From Mycolicibacterium moriokaense (GTDB lineage: Bacteria > Actinomycetota > Actinomycetes > Mycobacteriales > Mycobacteriaceae), in assembly GCF_003201655.1 (NCBI RefSeq), contig NZ_QJJU01000003.1:62001-126000 (forward strand): DNA of 64,000 bases, given 5' to 3'. This document shows positions 45,475 to 54,299 of this stretch, piece after piece. The notes under the pieces are model-generated. The model made no database searches, was not told where the DNA came from, and saw only the letters and a list, made by a program, of their open reading frames with translations. Every line of letters begins with the position of its first letter. The first letter of the stretch is position 1. The translations under genes and the position numbers were made by a program.

Positions 45475-47010
45475 TTGAACATTGCCGACCACGCAATCAG
45501 GGCCGAAAACTCGCCGGCCCTGGTCGTTGTGGATGGCGACACCGTCTCCTACGGCGACCTGTACGCGAGGAGCCAACGGGTAGCTGCGCTTCTGCACGCG
45601 GCCGGGCTGCGGCGCGGCGATGGTGTCGCTCTGGTGCTCCCGAACCGTCCGGAGTTCCTCGAAATCACCTGGGGCTGCCAGCTTTCCGGGCTCTACTACA
45701 GCGCGGTGAATACCCACTTCGCGCCCGATGAGGTCGGCTATGTCGTCGATGACTCGGAGGCAAGAGCGGTATTCATCGATGCGTCGATGGCCGAGCTTGG
45801 ATCGCGGATCCTCGCTGGAAACCGAGGTGTTGATGTCCACATCGTTGTCGGAGGCAACCTGACCGGCTGGCGCCCATACGAGGACGCAATCGGCGCCGCG
45901 GGCGACGCACCGCAGGCGTCCGACGGTTCCGAGATGCTCTACTCGTCCGGCACCACCGGTCGGCCCAAGGCCGTTCGCCGCCCTCTTCCTGAGGATGGCA
46001 AGGGCTCATGGGCACAGAAGGTGCTGGAGTATTCGCTTATGCAGCGTTATGGCATGACCGAGTCGAGCGTGTACCTCTCGCCGGCGCCGCTCTATCACGC
46101 AGCGGGGGTCAACTACGCAATGGCGGTTCATCGGGTCGGAGCGGCCTCGATCGTGATGCCCAAGTTCGACGCCGAGGCCGTCTTGCGTGTGATCGAAACG
46201 CACAGGGTCACGCACGCACAGTTCGTTCCGACGATGTTCGTGCGGATGCTCAAGCTTCCAGACGCGGTCCGGGAGTCCTACGACGTCGCGAGTCTTGAGT
46301 GTGTGGTCCACGCGGCTGCGCCGTGCCCCGTCGATGTCAAGCAACGCGTGATGAAGTGGTTCGGTCCGATAATCCACGAGTATTACGGCGGGACAGAAGG
46401 ATTCGGGGGCACGACGATCGGGCCGGACGAGTGGCTGGCCCACCCGGGATCGGTCGGAAAGCCGTGGACACCTGTACACGTGGTCGGCGAGGACGGGGCC
46501 GAGCTTCCCGTCGGCGAATCGGGGGAGCTGTACTTCGAGGGCGGGCCTGCGTTCGAGTACTTCAAGGATTCGGGGAAGACCGCGTCGGTGTCCAACGATC
46601 GGGGCTGGAGGTCGTTGGGGGACATGGGCTACGTCGACGAGGACGGCTATATCTACCTGACGGACCGGTCCACGTTCATGATCGTCTCGGGTGGGGTGAA
46701 CATCTACCCGCAGGAGGTGGAGAACCTGTTGGTTATGCACCCGAAGCTCGTCGATGCGGCGGTGTTCGGCGTCCCGAACGAGGAATTCGGCGAGGAGGTC
46801 AAGGCTGTCGTTCAGCCGGCCGACGGAGTCGCCGCCGGACCCGAACTCGAGGCTGAACTCATCGCGTACTGCAGAGCCCACGTCGCGACCTACAAATGCC
46901 CTCGCACAGTCGAATTCGATGCCGAACTGCCAAGGGATCCGAACGGCAAGCTCTACAAGAGACGGATACGGGAGCGCTACTGGCAGGGCCGGTCGACACG
47001 CATTCTGTGA
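45475..47010 (+). CDS. acyl-CoA synthetase (AMP-forming)
   Basis: 511 aa starting at TTG 45475, just after the crotonase stop. The adenylation P-loop is MLYSSGTTGRPKAVRRPLPE. YYGGTEGFGG is motif A5, GWRSLGDMGYVDEDGYIYLT is A7 and YKCPRTVEFDAELPRDPNGK ends with the C-terminal catalytic Lys region (A10). It should form an acyl-CoA via an acyl-AMP. It is the last gene of the 41-47 kb operon. Confidence 0.9.
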   Translation: MNIADHAIRAENSPALVVVDGDTVSYGDLYARSQRVAALLHAAGLRRGDGVALVLPNRPEFLEITWGCQLSGLYYSAVNTHFAPDEVGYVVDDSEARAVFIDASMAELGSRILAGNRGVDVHIVVGGNLTGWRPYEDAIGAAGDAPQASDGSEMLYSSGTTGRPKAVRRPLPEDGKGSWAQKVLEYSLMQRYGMTESSVYLSPAPLYHAAGVNYAMAVHRVGAASIVMPKFDAEAVLRVIETHRVTHAQFVPTMFVRMLKLPDAVRESYDVASLECVVHAAAPCPVDVKQRVMKWFGPIIHEYYGGTEGFGGTTIGPDEWLAHPGSVGKPWTPVHVVGEDGAELPVGESGELYFEGGPAFEYFKDSGKTASVSNDRGWRSLGDMGYVDEDGYIYLTDRSTFMIVSGGVNIYPQEVENLLVMHPKLVDAAVFGVPNEEFGEEVKAVVQPADGVAAGPELEAELIAYCRAHVATYKCPRTVEFDAELPRDPNGKLYKRRIRERYWQGRSTRIL

Positions 47011-47075
47011 CTTCGGCGAGGTGAATTCACTTCAGCCACTCGAGTCACTGCTCGCGAGACCATGTACTGACCTGA

Positions 47076-47103
47076 AACGTGATATCACATGTGATATCAC
47101 GTT
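47076..47103. promoter_or_regulatory. 28-bp perfect palindrome
   Basis: Each half is AACGTGATATCACA read towards the centre, and the two halves are exact reverse complements with no spacer. It contains GTGATATCAC twice, itself palindromic. It lies 66 bases past one stop codon and 175 bases before the end of the next, convergent gene, so it is not in an obvious promoter gap. Confidence 0.8.
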
Positions 47104-47170
47104 GGGGGACAGTACATGCCGCTCGAGTCGTGACCAATGAGATTGGTGTGACTTCACTTCGGAGAAGTTA

Positions 47171-47296
47171 TTAAAGCCTGTGGAGCGCGAGTGTTTCGAT
47201 CCATGGGTGGCCGGGGTGGACTTGGAGCTTAGCCCTGAACCATCCTTCCCAGAGTTCGTTGATCTCAGCGCGACCAGTCACGCCGAAATCGCTGTA
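47171..47296 (-). pseudogene. possible C-terminal remnant of an unrecognised protein
   Basis: In the frame ending at TAA 47171-47173 the text is YSDFGVTGRAEINELWEGWF then RAKLQVHPGHPWIETLALHR and L. It is protein-like and overlaps the last codons of the synthetase gene in another frame. No start is visible, and the family was not recognised. Confidence 0.3.
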
Positions 47297-48861
47297 TAGC
47301 GCGTGCCGCGCGCCTCACGCACCCACAGCTCGCCGTCGCCGGGAGTCGCTCCCTGCGCCGCGAGTTCACGCTTGAGCACCTTGTGGGTCGCGGTTGTCGG
47401 CAGGTCGGCGGTGATGCGGACATACCTCGGCCATGCCTTCGGCGACAGATCGGGCTGGCCTGCGAGAAATGTTTCCAGACCCGCAGGCGTCAGGGTGGCG
47501 CCGTCGTTGAGCACCACGGCGGCCATGATCTGATCGCCGACGTTCTCGTCGGGCACCGCATACACGGCGACCTGGCTGAGGTCGGGCATGCGGTCGAGGA
47601 TGCGTTCGATAGGGGCCGCCGCCATATTCTCGCCATCGACACGCATCCAGTCGGCGGTGCGGCCTGCCAGGTAGATCCAGCCGTCGGCGTCACGATACGC
47701 CAGGTCTCCCGACCAGTACATGCCGTGCCGCATGCGCTCGGCAGTCGCCTCCTCGCTGTTGTAATAGCCGGTGAAGAAGCCGGTCCCCGTGGTGTTGACC
47801 AGCTCGCCGACCGCCTCGTCGGCGTTGGTCAATGCGCCGTCCCCATCGAAGCGGGCGACAGGACACTCGGCGAGTGTGTCAGGATCGTAGATCGCCACGC
47901 CGGGAAACCCTTGGCCGAGAGAGCCTTTCGGGGTTCCCGGCTCCCTGGTGATGATGACCGCGTTCTCGCTGGAGCCGAAGCCATCCCAGACCAACGTGTT
48001 GAATCGACGGCTGAACTCGTCGATGTCGCGATCGCTTGCCTCGTTTCCGAACGCGACGCGCAGCGGATTGTCGGCGTCGTCGGGTCGCTCGGTGGTGGCC
48101 AGGATGTAGGCCAGCGGCTTGCCGACGTAATTCATGTAGGTGGCTCCGTAGGCCCGGATGTCGTCCAGGAACTTCGATGCGGAGAACTTGGCGGGCGCCA
48201 TCGCCGCACCGGTCGCAATGGCCACCCCCCAACCCGCCACCAACGCATTGGAATGGAACAGCGGCATTGACAGGTAACAGGTGTCGTCGGCCGTGACGTC
48301 GAACTTCTGCACCAGGTTCGCACCCGACATCAGCACCATGAAGTGCGACACCTTCACCGCCTTGGGGTCACCGCTGGTGCCGGAGGTGAAGATCAGCATG
48401 TACGGGTCCAACGGCTCGGCCTCGCGGTGTGGCGACAACTCCCCGGCCGATTCCAGAAGGCGGGCCCAATCCTCGCTGGAGCTGTCGAGCACCCGCACAC
48501 CCGGCAGGTCGACGCCGTCGAGCAGCGGCAGGTGCTCGGCATCCGTCACCACCACCTGGCAGTCGGCCTTGCGGACGTCGGCGGCCAGTGCGGCGCCGCG
48601 TCGGGTGGTGTTGAGCCCGCAGAGCACGTACCCGCCGAGGCCTGCGGCAGCCATCTGATTCAGGAACTCGGGAGTGTTCCCCAGTAGCACGCCGATATGG
48701 GCAGGCCGATCGGGGTCGATGAGCGACAGCAACGCGGCGGCCCGCACCGACCCGTCGCGCAGGTGCTCACGCCAGGTCCAGCGGTCGTCCCCGTACTTGA
48801 CCGCAACGGTGTCCGAGGTCGAACGTTCGCGGAGCAATTGCTGAATGGTGTCGCTCGCCAT
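47278..48861 (-). CDS. acyl-CoA synthetase (AMP-forming)
   Basis: 527 aa. LIFTSGTSGDPKAVKVSHFM is the P-loop; SMPLFHSNALVAGW, WDGFGSSENAVIITREPGTP, GMYWSGDLAYRDADGWIYLA and GRTADWMRVDGENMAAAPIE are further adenylation motifs. The ending PRYVRITADLPTTATHKVLK has the catalytic Lys region. It resembles FadD1/FadD17-like mycobacterial ligases. It is divergent from the amidohydrolase gene with only 17 bases between the start codons. Confidence 0.9.
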   Translation of the reverse strand: MASDTIQQLLRERSTSDTVAVKYGDDRWTWREHLRDGSVRAAALLSLIDPDRPAHIGVLLGNTPEFLNQMAAAGLGGYVLCGLNTTRRGAALAADVRKADCQVVVTDAEHLPLLDGVDLPGVRVLDSSSEDWARLLESAGELSPHREAEPLDPYMLIFTSGTSGDPKAVKVSHFMVLMSGANLVQKFDVTADDTCYLSMPLFHSNALVAGWGVAIATGAAMAPAKFSASKFLDDIRAYGATYMNYVGKPLAYILATTERPDDADNPLRVAFGNEASDRDIDEFSRRFNTLVWDGFGSSENAVIITREPGTPKGSLGQGFPGVAIYDPDTLAECPVARFDGDGALTNADEAVGELVNTTGTGFFTGYYNSEEATAERMRHGMYWSGDLAYRDADGWIYLAGRTADWMRVDGENMAAAPIERILDRMPDLSQVAVYAVPDENVGDQIMAAVVLNDGATLTPAGLETFLAGQPDLSPKAWPRYVRITADLPTTATHKVLKRELAAQGATPGDGELWVREARGTRYTAISA

Positions 48862-48864
48862 CCG

Positions 48865-48877
48865 ATATTTTTAGCAA
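48865..48877. promoter_or_regulatory. operator-like site c in a 17-bp divergent gap
   Basis: ATATTTTTAGCAA, the reverse strand of a TTGCTAAAAATAT match to TTRCTAAAATRGYAA. It fills almost all of the gap between divergent ATGs at 48861 (minus) and 48879 (plus), so a bound protein would block both starts. Confidence 0.5.
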
Positions 48878-48878
48878 A

Positions 48879-49943
48879 ATGCGGATCATTGACGCCGACG
48901 GGCACGTTGCAGAGGGGCCGTCGCTGGCTGTCGAAGCGATGCAGCGCTGGCCACAACACATCAGGCCCCGCGCCGACGGGCGCGCCCTGGTCATCGAGGG
49001 CCGTAACTATCCCGAGGCCGACGGCCCTGGCGCAGGCTGCCCGCGTGAGCACGGGCTCAGCACCGCGGCGGGAATCAATTACGAGTCAGCCGAGGGCGTG
49101 CTTGGTGACGCCGACCGCGATCACATCGACACGATGGTGCTGTATCCAAGCCTCGGGCTCTGCGCGCCCAGCCTCGAAGACCCTGAGTTCGCCGCGGGGT
49201 TCGCGCGGCTTTACAACCAGTGGATAGCGGACTACTGCCGCCCGACAGGTGACCGGCTACGCGGCATTGCGGTCATCCCCATCGAACAGGTCGACGCCGC
49301 GATCGATGTGATGCGGGAGGCCAAAGACCTCGGATTGGTGGCGACGCACATCCCGCCTGCACTGAAGACCCGCAATCTCGACCACCCCGATCTCGACCGG
49401 TTCTATGCCGCCGCAGTGGAACTCGATATGCCGCTTGGCATTCACGGCGCACCCGGCATGCACCTTCCGAAGGTCGGCGTCGACCGGTTCACGAATTACA
49501 TTCAGGTGCACTGCATCAGCTTTCCGTTCGATCAGATGACCGCGATGACGGCGATGATCTCGGGCGGTGTTTTCGACCGGCATCCCGGACTACGCGTCGC
49601 GTTCCTCGAGGCCGGCGTCGGCTGGGTGCCGTTCTTCATCGACCGCCTGCACGAGCACTTCGAGAAGCGCGGCGACTGGATCGAGAACGGCTGGCAACGC
49701 GACCCGCAGGAATACCTTGCAGCCGGAAACATCTGGACGACATGTGAACCAGAGGAGCCGATCCTGCCAGGAGTCGTCGACGTGCTCGGCGACGACTTCA
49801 TCATGTTCGCAAGCGACTACCCGCACTGGGACGGCGAATGGCCGGAGAGCACAAAGCATCTGCGCACCCGCCCGGACATCAGCGAGGTAACGCGCGCGAA
49901 GATCGGCGGAGAAAACGCCAAGCGCTTCTACGCGCTTAACTGA
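48879..49943 (+). CDS. amidohydrolase-2 family metal-dependent hydrolase/decarboxylase
   Basis: 354 aa. The family is the ACMSD-like amidohydrolase_2 group. MRIIDADGHVAEG is the first metal motif, PLGIHGAPGMHLPK the middle His, HPGLRVAFLEAGVGWVPFF the following strand, and FASDYPHWDGEWPES the metal Asp motif. All ligands look intact. Members hydrolyse C-C or C-N bonds or decarboxylate, often in ring-cleavage pathways. The start is fixed by the conserved N-terminus. It is followed 17 bases later by the hydrolase-cyclase gene. Confidence 0.87.
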   Translation: MRIIDADGHVAEGPSLAVEAMQRWPQHIRPRADGRALVIEGRNYPEADGPGAGCPREHGLSTAAGINYESAEGVLGDADRDHIDTMVLYPSLGLCAPSLEDPEFAAGFARLYNQWIADYCRPTGDRLRGIAVIPIEQVDAAIDVMREAKDLGLVATHIPPALKTRNLDHPDLDRFYAAAVELDMPLGIHGAPGMHLPKVGVDRFTNYIQVHCISFPFDQMTAMTAMISGGVFDRHPGLRVAFLEAGVGWVPFFIDRLHEHFEKRGDWIENGWQRDPQEYLAAGNIWTTCEPEEPILPGVVDVLGDDFIMFASDYPHWDGEWPESTKHLRTRPDISEVTRAKIGGENAKRFYALN

Positions 49944-49960
49944 ACCCGTACGCTCAGTCC

Positions 49961-51493
49961 GTGGGGGAAACGGCGTATGCGCCGTGTGGCGATCTCAGCC
50001 TTGCGTATCAGGTGTTCGGCGACGGGCCTGCCGAACTCGTCGTCGTCGGGCCGTTCGCCAGCCACATCGAGCTGTTCTGGACCTTGCCCGAATTCAAGGC
50101 ATTCTTCGATCAGCTCTCGACATTCTGTCGAATTGCGCTATTCGACAAGGCGGGAGTCGGCCTGTCTGACCCAGTCCCTAGAGTTCGCACACTGGATGAC
50201 CGAGCGGCCGAGATAGAGGCCGTCATGGTCGCCGCCGGCTTTAGGCAAGCCACTCTCTTTGCCCTGAGCGAGGGCGGCCCGGCCGCCGTTGTCTTCGCAG
50301 CGACACGACCGCAGCGGACGCGGGCGTTGATCCTGGCCAGCACATTCTCGTACACGGGCATGGTTGGCTGGGACGAAGTCGAGGGCGATCCGGCCGAGGT
50401 TCGGGCGCGTGTCCTGTCCGAACTGGGTGACGATTACACACCTTCGGTGGAGCAGATCATTCGCCTCCAGGAACTTGCCCGCGCCGTCAGCTCGGCGTGG
50501 GGCAGCGGTGCCGCGCTGCATGCTCTGATCCCGTCGGTCCGGTCGACCCGCCAACTGGGAATGTTGGAGCGCATGAGTGCGAGCCCCGGGATGGCCCGGG
50601 CCACACTGGAAGCCTGCTTCCGGATCGACATACGGCCGATAATGCCGACGATCACCGTGCCCACCCTTGTCGTCCATGCCCGCGATGACGTCGGCATTCC
50701 AGTGCAGTGTGGCCGGTACCTCGCCGACCACATCCCTGGAGCGCGGTATCTCGAAGTCGACGGCACCGACCATGCTCCCTGGTTCACCGAACCGGAGACG
50801 ATCACGGCCGGGATTGAGGAGTTCCTCACCGGCGGCCACGCGGCACCGTCGCAGTCACATCGCGCGCTGCGCACCGTGTTGTTCACCGACATCGTCGCGT
50901 CGACGCAACGAGCGGCGGTGGCCGGCGATGAGCGCTGGCGGGCGGTGCTCCAGCGCTTCGGGCAGATCACCGCCGAACTCGCTGAACGATTCGGCGGCAC
51001 GGTGGTGAAGAGCACCGGAGACGGCCACCTCACCACGTTCGACGGCCCGACGCAGGCCATCCGCTGTGCCGAGGACTTGCGCAGTGAAACCGAAAAACTC
51101 GGCATCGACATCCGCGTCGGCATCCATACCGGCGAGTGCGAACTGATCGACGCCGACATCGGGGGAATCGCCGTGCATATCGCGGCCCGAATCCTCGGGA
51201 AGGCGGGGGCCGGCGAAATCCTCGTCTCCCGAACCGTCCGTGACCTGGTCGTCGGTTCGGGCACGATCTTCGAGGACCGCGGCAACGTCGAATTGCGTGG
51301 TGTGCCCGGCACATGGGAACTCCTGGCGGTCGAGCAATACGGCTCGCGGGCGGGATCGGCCGAGGCGGAACTTGCATCGACGCCGACTCCCGGCCCACGG
51401 AGCGCGATGCGCCGGTCCGACCGCGCCGTCGAGGTGATCGCGCGGCGGACACCGTGGATGCTGCGCGGGATGGCCCGCATGACCGGAAAGTAG
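49961..51493 (+). CDS. alpha/beta-hydrolase fused to a class III adenylate cyclase (LipJ/Rv1900c type)
   Basis: 510 aa, GTG start. Residues 1-290 are an alpha/beta-hydrolase domain (LFDKAGVGLSDPVPRVRTLD; nucleophile elbow FALSEGGPAAV; DHAPWF with late His). Residues about 305-475 are a class III cyclase: TVLFTDIVASTQRAAVAGDE (metal Asp), GGTVVKSTGDGHLTTFDGP (second metal Asp), and IDIRVGIHTGECELIDADIG then GIAVHIAARILGKAGAGEIL. The layout equals M. tuberculosis Rv1900c, a cAMP-making enzyme with a hydrolase-fold partner. It may link a pathway metabolite to cAMP. Confidence 0.9.
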   Translation: MGETAYAPCGDLSLAYQVFGDGPAELVVVGPFASHIELFWTLPEFKAFFDQLSTFCRIALFDKAGVGLSDPVPRVRTLDDRAAEIEAVMVAAGFRQATLFALSEGGPAAVVFAATRPQRTRALILASTFSYTGMVGWDEVEGDPAEVRARVLSELGDDYTPSVEQIIRLQELARAVSSAWGSGAALHALIPSVRSTRQLGMLERMSASPGMARATLEACFRIDIRPIMPTITVPTLVVHARDDVGIPVQCGRYLADHIPGARYLEVDGTDHAPWFTEPETITAGIEEFLTGGHAAPSQSHRALRTVLFTDIVASTQRAAVAGDERWRAVLQRFGQITAELAERFGGTVVKSTGDGHLTTFDGPTQAIRCAEDLRSETEKLGIDIRVGIHTGECELIDADIGGIAVHIAARILGKAGAGEILVSRTVRDLVVGSGTIFEDRGNVELRGVPGTWELLAVEQYGSRAGSAEAELASTPTPGPRSAMRRSDRAVEVIARRTPWMLRGMARMTGK

Positions 51494-51494
51494 G

Positions 51495-52649
51495 TCAGAG
51501 TCCGAAATCGATTACCCCGCGGATGATTTCGCCATTCAGCTGGTCGCGGTAGCCCTCATTGATGTCATCAAGGCGATAGCGCCTGGTGATCATCTCATCG
51601 AGTTGCAGCAGACCCGCCTCGTAGAGCCGGGCGAACCTGGCGATGTCGACTCTCGGGTTGCACGACCCGAACACCGTGCCGACCAGATTCTTGTTCCACA
51701 GGATGAACTCCTGCAGGTTGATGGCGATGGAACTGGTCGTGCTGGCGGTCATGGCGGTCAGGACGCAGGTTCCGCCCTTGCGCGTCAGGCTCAAGGCGGC
51801 CTGTACGTCTTCGCCGGCGATGATCGAAGGCGACACCACCACACTGTCGGCCATCACGCCGCTGGTCAGGTCGCGTACGAGGTCGGCGGCTTCGTCGGTG
51901 GTCGAGACGCTGTGCGTTGCACCGAATCCCAGTGCGGATTTCTGCTTGAACTCCACTGGATCGACCGCGATGATCTGCGCTGCGCCATTGATGCGCGCGC
52001 CCTGGATAGCACCGGTGCCGATGCCGCCGACACCGATGACGACGACGGTGTCACCGGTCTTGACCTTGGCGCGGTTCTCCGCGGAGCCGTATCCGGTGGG
52101 AATTCCGCACGACAGCAGGGCCATTGGCAGCAGCGGCAGGCCGGGGTCGATCTTGACGATCGAATCCGTGGAAACCACAGTGTGTTTCGAGAACGCTCCG
52201 ACCTTGGACAGGTGGCCTAGATTGCGCCCGTCGGCGGTGTGGTGTCGGAAAGTCCCGTCTGTGGGCATCCCGGGAACCATCACCTGAGCACCCATGTCGC
52301 AGATGTACTCCATCCCGGAGTTGCACCATCTGCACTCGCCGCAGACCGCGACGAACGACGTCACGACGTGGTCACCCGGTGCGAAATCTGTTACGCCTTT
52401 GCCGACTTCGAGAACCACCCCCGAGCCTTCGTGACCACCAATCATCGGAAACATCGAAGGCAGGCCGAACGCCTCCATCACTTCATTGGGCGCCGACATG
52501 TCGCCGTTGCGAATGTGTTCGTCGGAGTGGCACAGCCCGGCAGCGGCCATCTCGAGCAGCACCTCGCCGGCCCGAGGCGGATCCAGCTCAAAGTCTTCGA
52601 CCGACCACTGCTGACCCATGTCGTGCAGGATCGCGGCCCGGCTTTTCAT
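51495..52649 (-). CDS. NDMA-dependent alcohol dehydrogenase (Zn-dependent MDR)
   Basis: 384 aa. GLCHSDEHIRNGDM and MIGGHEGSGVVLEVGKGVTD hold the catalytic zinc ligands. CGECRWCNSGMEYIC holds the structural zinc cysteines. VVVIGVGGIGTGAIQGARIN is the NAD site. This is the Rxyl_3153/TIGR03989 group with tightly bound NAD, dependent in vitro on nitrosodimethylaniline and in vivo on mycofactocin. It likely oxidises an alcohol formed by the P450 next to it. It overlaps that gene by 4 bases (ATGA). Confidence 0.88.
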   Translation of the reverse strand: MKSRAAILHDMGQQWSVEDFELDPPRAGEVLLEMAAAGLCHSDEHIRNGDMSAPNEVMEAFGLPSMFPMIGGHEGSGVVLEVGKGVTDFAPGDHVVTSFVAVCGECRWCNSGMEYICDMGAQVMVPGMPTDGTFRHHTADGRNLGHLSKVGAFSKHTVVSTDSIVKIDPGLPLLPMALLSCGIPTGYGSAENRAKVKTGDTVVVIGVGGIGTGAIQGARINGAAQIIAVDPVEFKQKSALGFGATHSVSTTDEAADLVRDLTSGVMADSVVVSPSIIAGEDVQAALSLTRKGGTCVLTAMTASTTSSIAINLQEFILWNKNLVGTVFGSCNPRVDIARFARLYEAGLLQLDEMITRRYRLDDINEGYRDQLNGEIIRGVIDFGL

Positions 52650-53854
52650 GCGACGGGACGGAACGTCACTGGCAGATGCTTCGGCGAGCGGAACGGCATG
52701 CCGACGATCTTGGTGTCGTCATCGGGTACCAACTGCAGGTCGGTGACGCGATCGAACAGGCTGGTCAGCATCGCTTTCGTTTCGACCCTGGCGAGGTGCA
52801 TGCCGAGGCAACTGTGAATGCCGCCTGCGAACGAGATGTGCGCCCGGCGCGGCCGATGGATGTCGAACACCTCGGGGTCGGTCCAACGCGATTCGTCGCG
52901 ATTGGCAGCACCCATACACAGGTTGACCTGTGCGCCCTCGGGGATCGTTATGCCGTGCATCTCGACATCGCGGGTGGTGTTGCGCGCGACCAAGACCAAC
53001 GGGGTCTCGTATCGAATCCCCTCCTCGATCGCGGCAGGAATGAGGTCACGATCCTGCTGAACCGCCTCGAGTTGGTCGGGATGGGTCAGGAGTAGCGCCA
53101 ATAGATTGCCCGACGACCGATACGTCGTCTCAAGCCCAGCGGGCAGAAGCAACCGCAGGAACGAGATGATCGCTTCGTCGGTGAGCTTCTCGCCGTCGAT
53201 CTCAGCTGCGACGAGATCGCCGATGACATCGTCGGTCGGCTTGCTGCGGCGCTGGTCCACCTGTTCTTGAAAGTAGGTGCCCAGTTCGACCGATGCCGTC
53301 AGACCGGCTTCGATGTCCTCGGTGATCGAGATCAGCTGCAGCGACAACCGCCGGAACATCTCCAGATCCTCCTGCGGCAAGCCCAGCAGCGCGGCGGTGA
53401 CCCGGGTGGGGAACTCGAACGTAACGGCCTTGACCAAGTCGACTTCGCCGTCACTCTTGAACTCGTCCACCAGCTGGTCGCAGATCGGGTCGATCACCTC
53501 GGGTTCCCACTGCGCGAGCGCACTTTGCTTGAAAGCCTTGCTCACCAGGCTGCGGTGGTCGTGATGCTGCTTGCCGTGCATGCCGAGGATCGTCGGCCCG
53601 AAGACGAGGCCGATGGTGGCGTTGTACATCTCCGAGCCGAACACTGTGTCCTCACGGAAAGCCGTGAAGACGCTGTCGAAGTCGAACAACGTCCAGTTTT
53701 CCGGGTTTTTGAGCTCCTCAGGCATCAGGTCGCTCTCCATCAGCGTGCCTCGCCACACGGGAGCGGTCTTGCGCATGTGCGCGAAGTAGCCGTATGGATC
53801 GCTTTCCAGGTCCGGGGCGCTTGATTGATCGTGCGAATCGGTGCTGATCGTCAC
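52646..53854 (-). CDS. cytochrome P450
   Basis: 402 aa. The heme loop is FAGGIHSCLGMHLARVETKA (Cys ligand). The ExxR helix is in IPAAIEEGIRYETPLVLVAR, and the I-helix LLPAGLETTYRSS has Glu where Asp is common before the conserved Thr. Soluble bacterial class I type needing a ferredoxin. It is the first gene of a leftward P450-alcohol dehydrogenase pair: hydroxylation then oxidation of the alcohol. GGGAGGCAC precedes the ATG. Its promoter probably lies in the element at 53896-53924. Confidence 0.92.
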   Translation of the reverse strand: MTISTDSHDQSSAPDLESDPYGYFAHMRKTAPVWRGTLMESDLMPEELKNPENWTLFDFDSVFTAFREDTVFGSEMYNATIGLVFGPTILGMHGKQHHDHRSLVSKAFKQSALAQWEPEVIDPICDQLVDEFKSDGEVDLVKAVTFEFPTRVTAALLGLPQEDLEMFRRLSLQLISITEDIEAGLTASVELGTYFQEQVDQRRSKPTDDVIGDLVAAEIDGEKLTDEAIISFLRLLLPAGLETTYRSSGNLLALLLTHPDQLEAVQQDRDLIPAAIEEGIRYETPLVLVARNTTRDVEMHGITIPEGAQVNLCMGAANRDESRWTDPEVFDIHRPRRAHISFAGGIHSCLGMHLARVETKAMLTSLFDRVTDLQLVPDDDTKIVGMPFRSPKHLPVTFRPVA

Positions 53855-53895
53855 ACGTGCCTCCCGGCGGCAGCATCTAGCGAGTGGTTCGCTCT

Positions 53896-53924
53896 ATCTT
53901 TACTATTTTAGTATTCTAGGTCAA
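53896..53924 (-). promoter_or_regulatory. promoter with internal operator, site d
   Basis: On the minus strand: -35-like TTGACC (53919-53924), a 16-base spacer and a -10-like TAAAGAT (53896-53902), firing toward the P450. The operator TACTA-AAA-TAGTA (perfect arms, 53901-53913) fills the spacer. The same arrangement and almost the same bases occur at 62155-62184. Confidence 0.65.
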
Positions 53925-53942
53925 GAAGACTAAGGGGACGTG

Positions 53943-54299
53943 ATGCAGCGCCGACCGGTGTGCGCGATCGAGGACCTGCCTCCCGGAAGCATGAAGCTGG
54001 TGCAGGCCGGCAAGTTCGGCGTTGGCGTGTACAACATCGACGGCGCGCTGTATGCGATCGCCAACTACTGCTCGCACGAAGGGGCGCCGCTTTGCTCGGG
54101 ATATGTCGGCGGCACCAACGAGTTCGCGCCTGACGCACCCGGTCAGCTGCGGCACGTCCGTGAGGGCCAAATCGCACGGTGTCCATGGCACAACTGGGAG
54201 TTCGACATCACCACCGGCGTCAACCTCGCCGATTCGCAGAAGCGGGTGCGCACATACGAAGTCGACGTCAGCGATGGGCAGGTGTATCTGACCGCATGA
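53943..54299 (+). CDS. small Rieske [2Fe-2S] protein
   Basis: 118 aa. ATG 53943 is favoured over GTG 53940 because AAGGGGA (53932-53938) then has usable spacing. CSHEGAPLCSG and RCPWHNWEFDITTG supply the two Cys and two His cluster ligands. There is no catalytic domain, so it is a Rieske ferredoxin, a possible electron donor for the neighbouring P450 or Rieske oxygenases. Its stop overlaps the next start by 4 bases (ATGA). Confidence 0.87.
   Translation: MQRRPVCAIEDLPPGSMKLVQAGKFGVGVYNIDGALYAIANYCSHEGAPLCSGYVGGTNEFAPDAPGQLRHVREGQIARCPWHNWEFDITTGVNLADSQKRVRTYEVDVSDGQVYLTA

Noticed and set aside
44536-45840. 434-codon reverse frame opposite the crotonase and synthetase genes
   Set aside because: It spans two forward genes with clear family motifs and shows no motif of its own.
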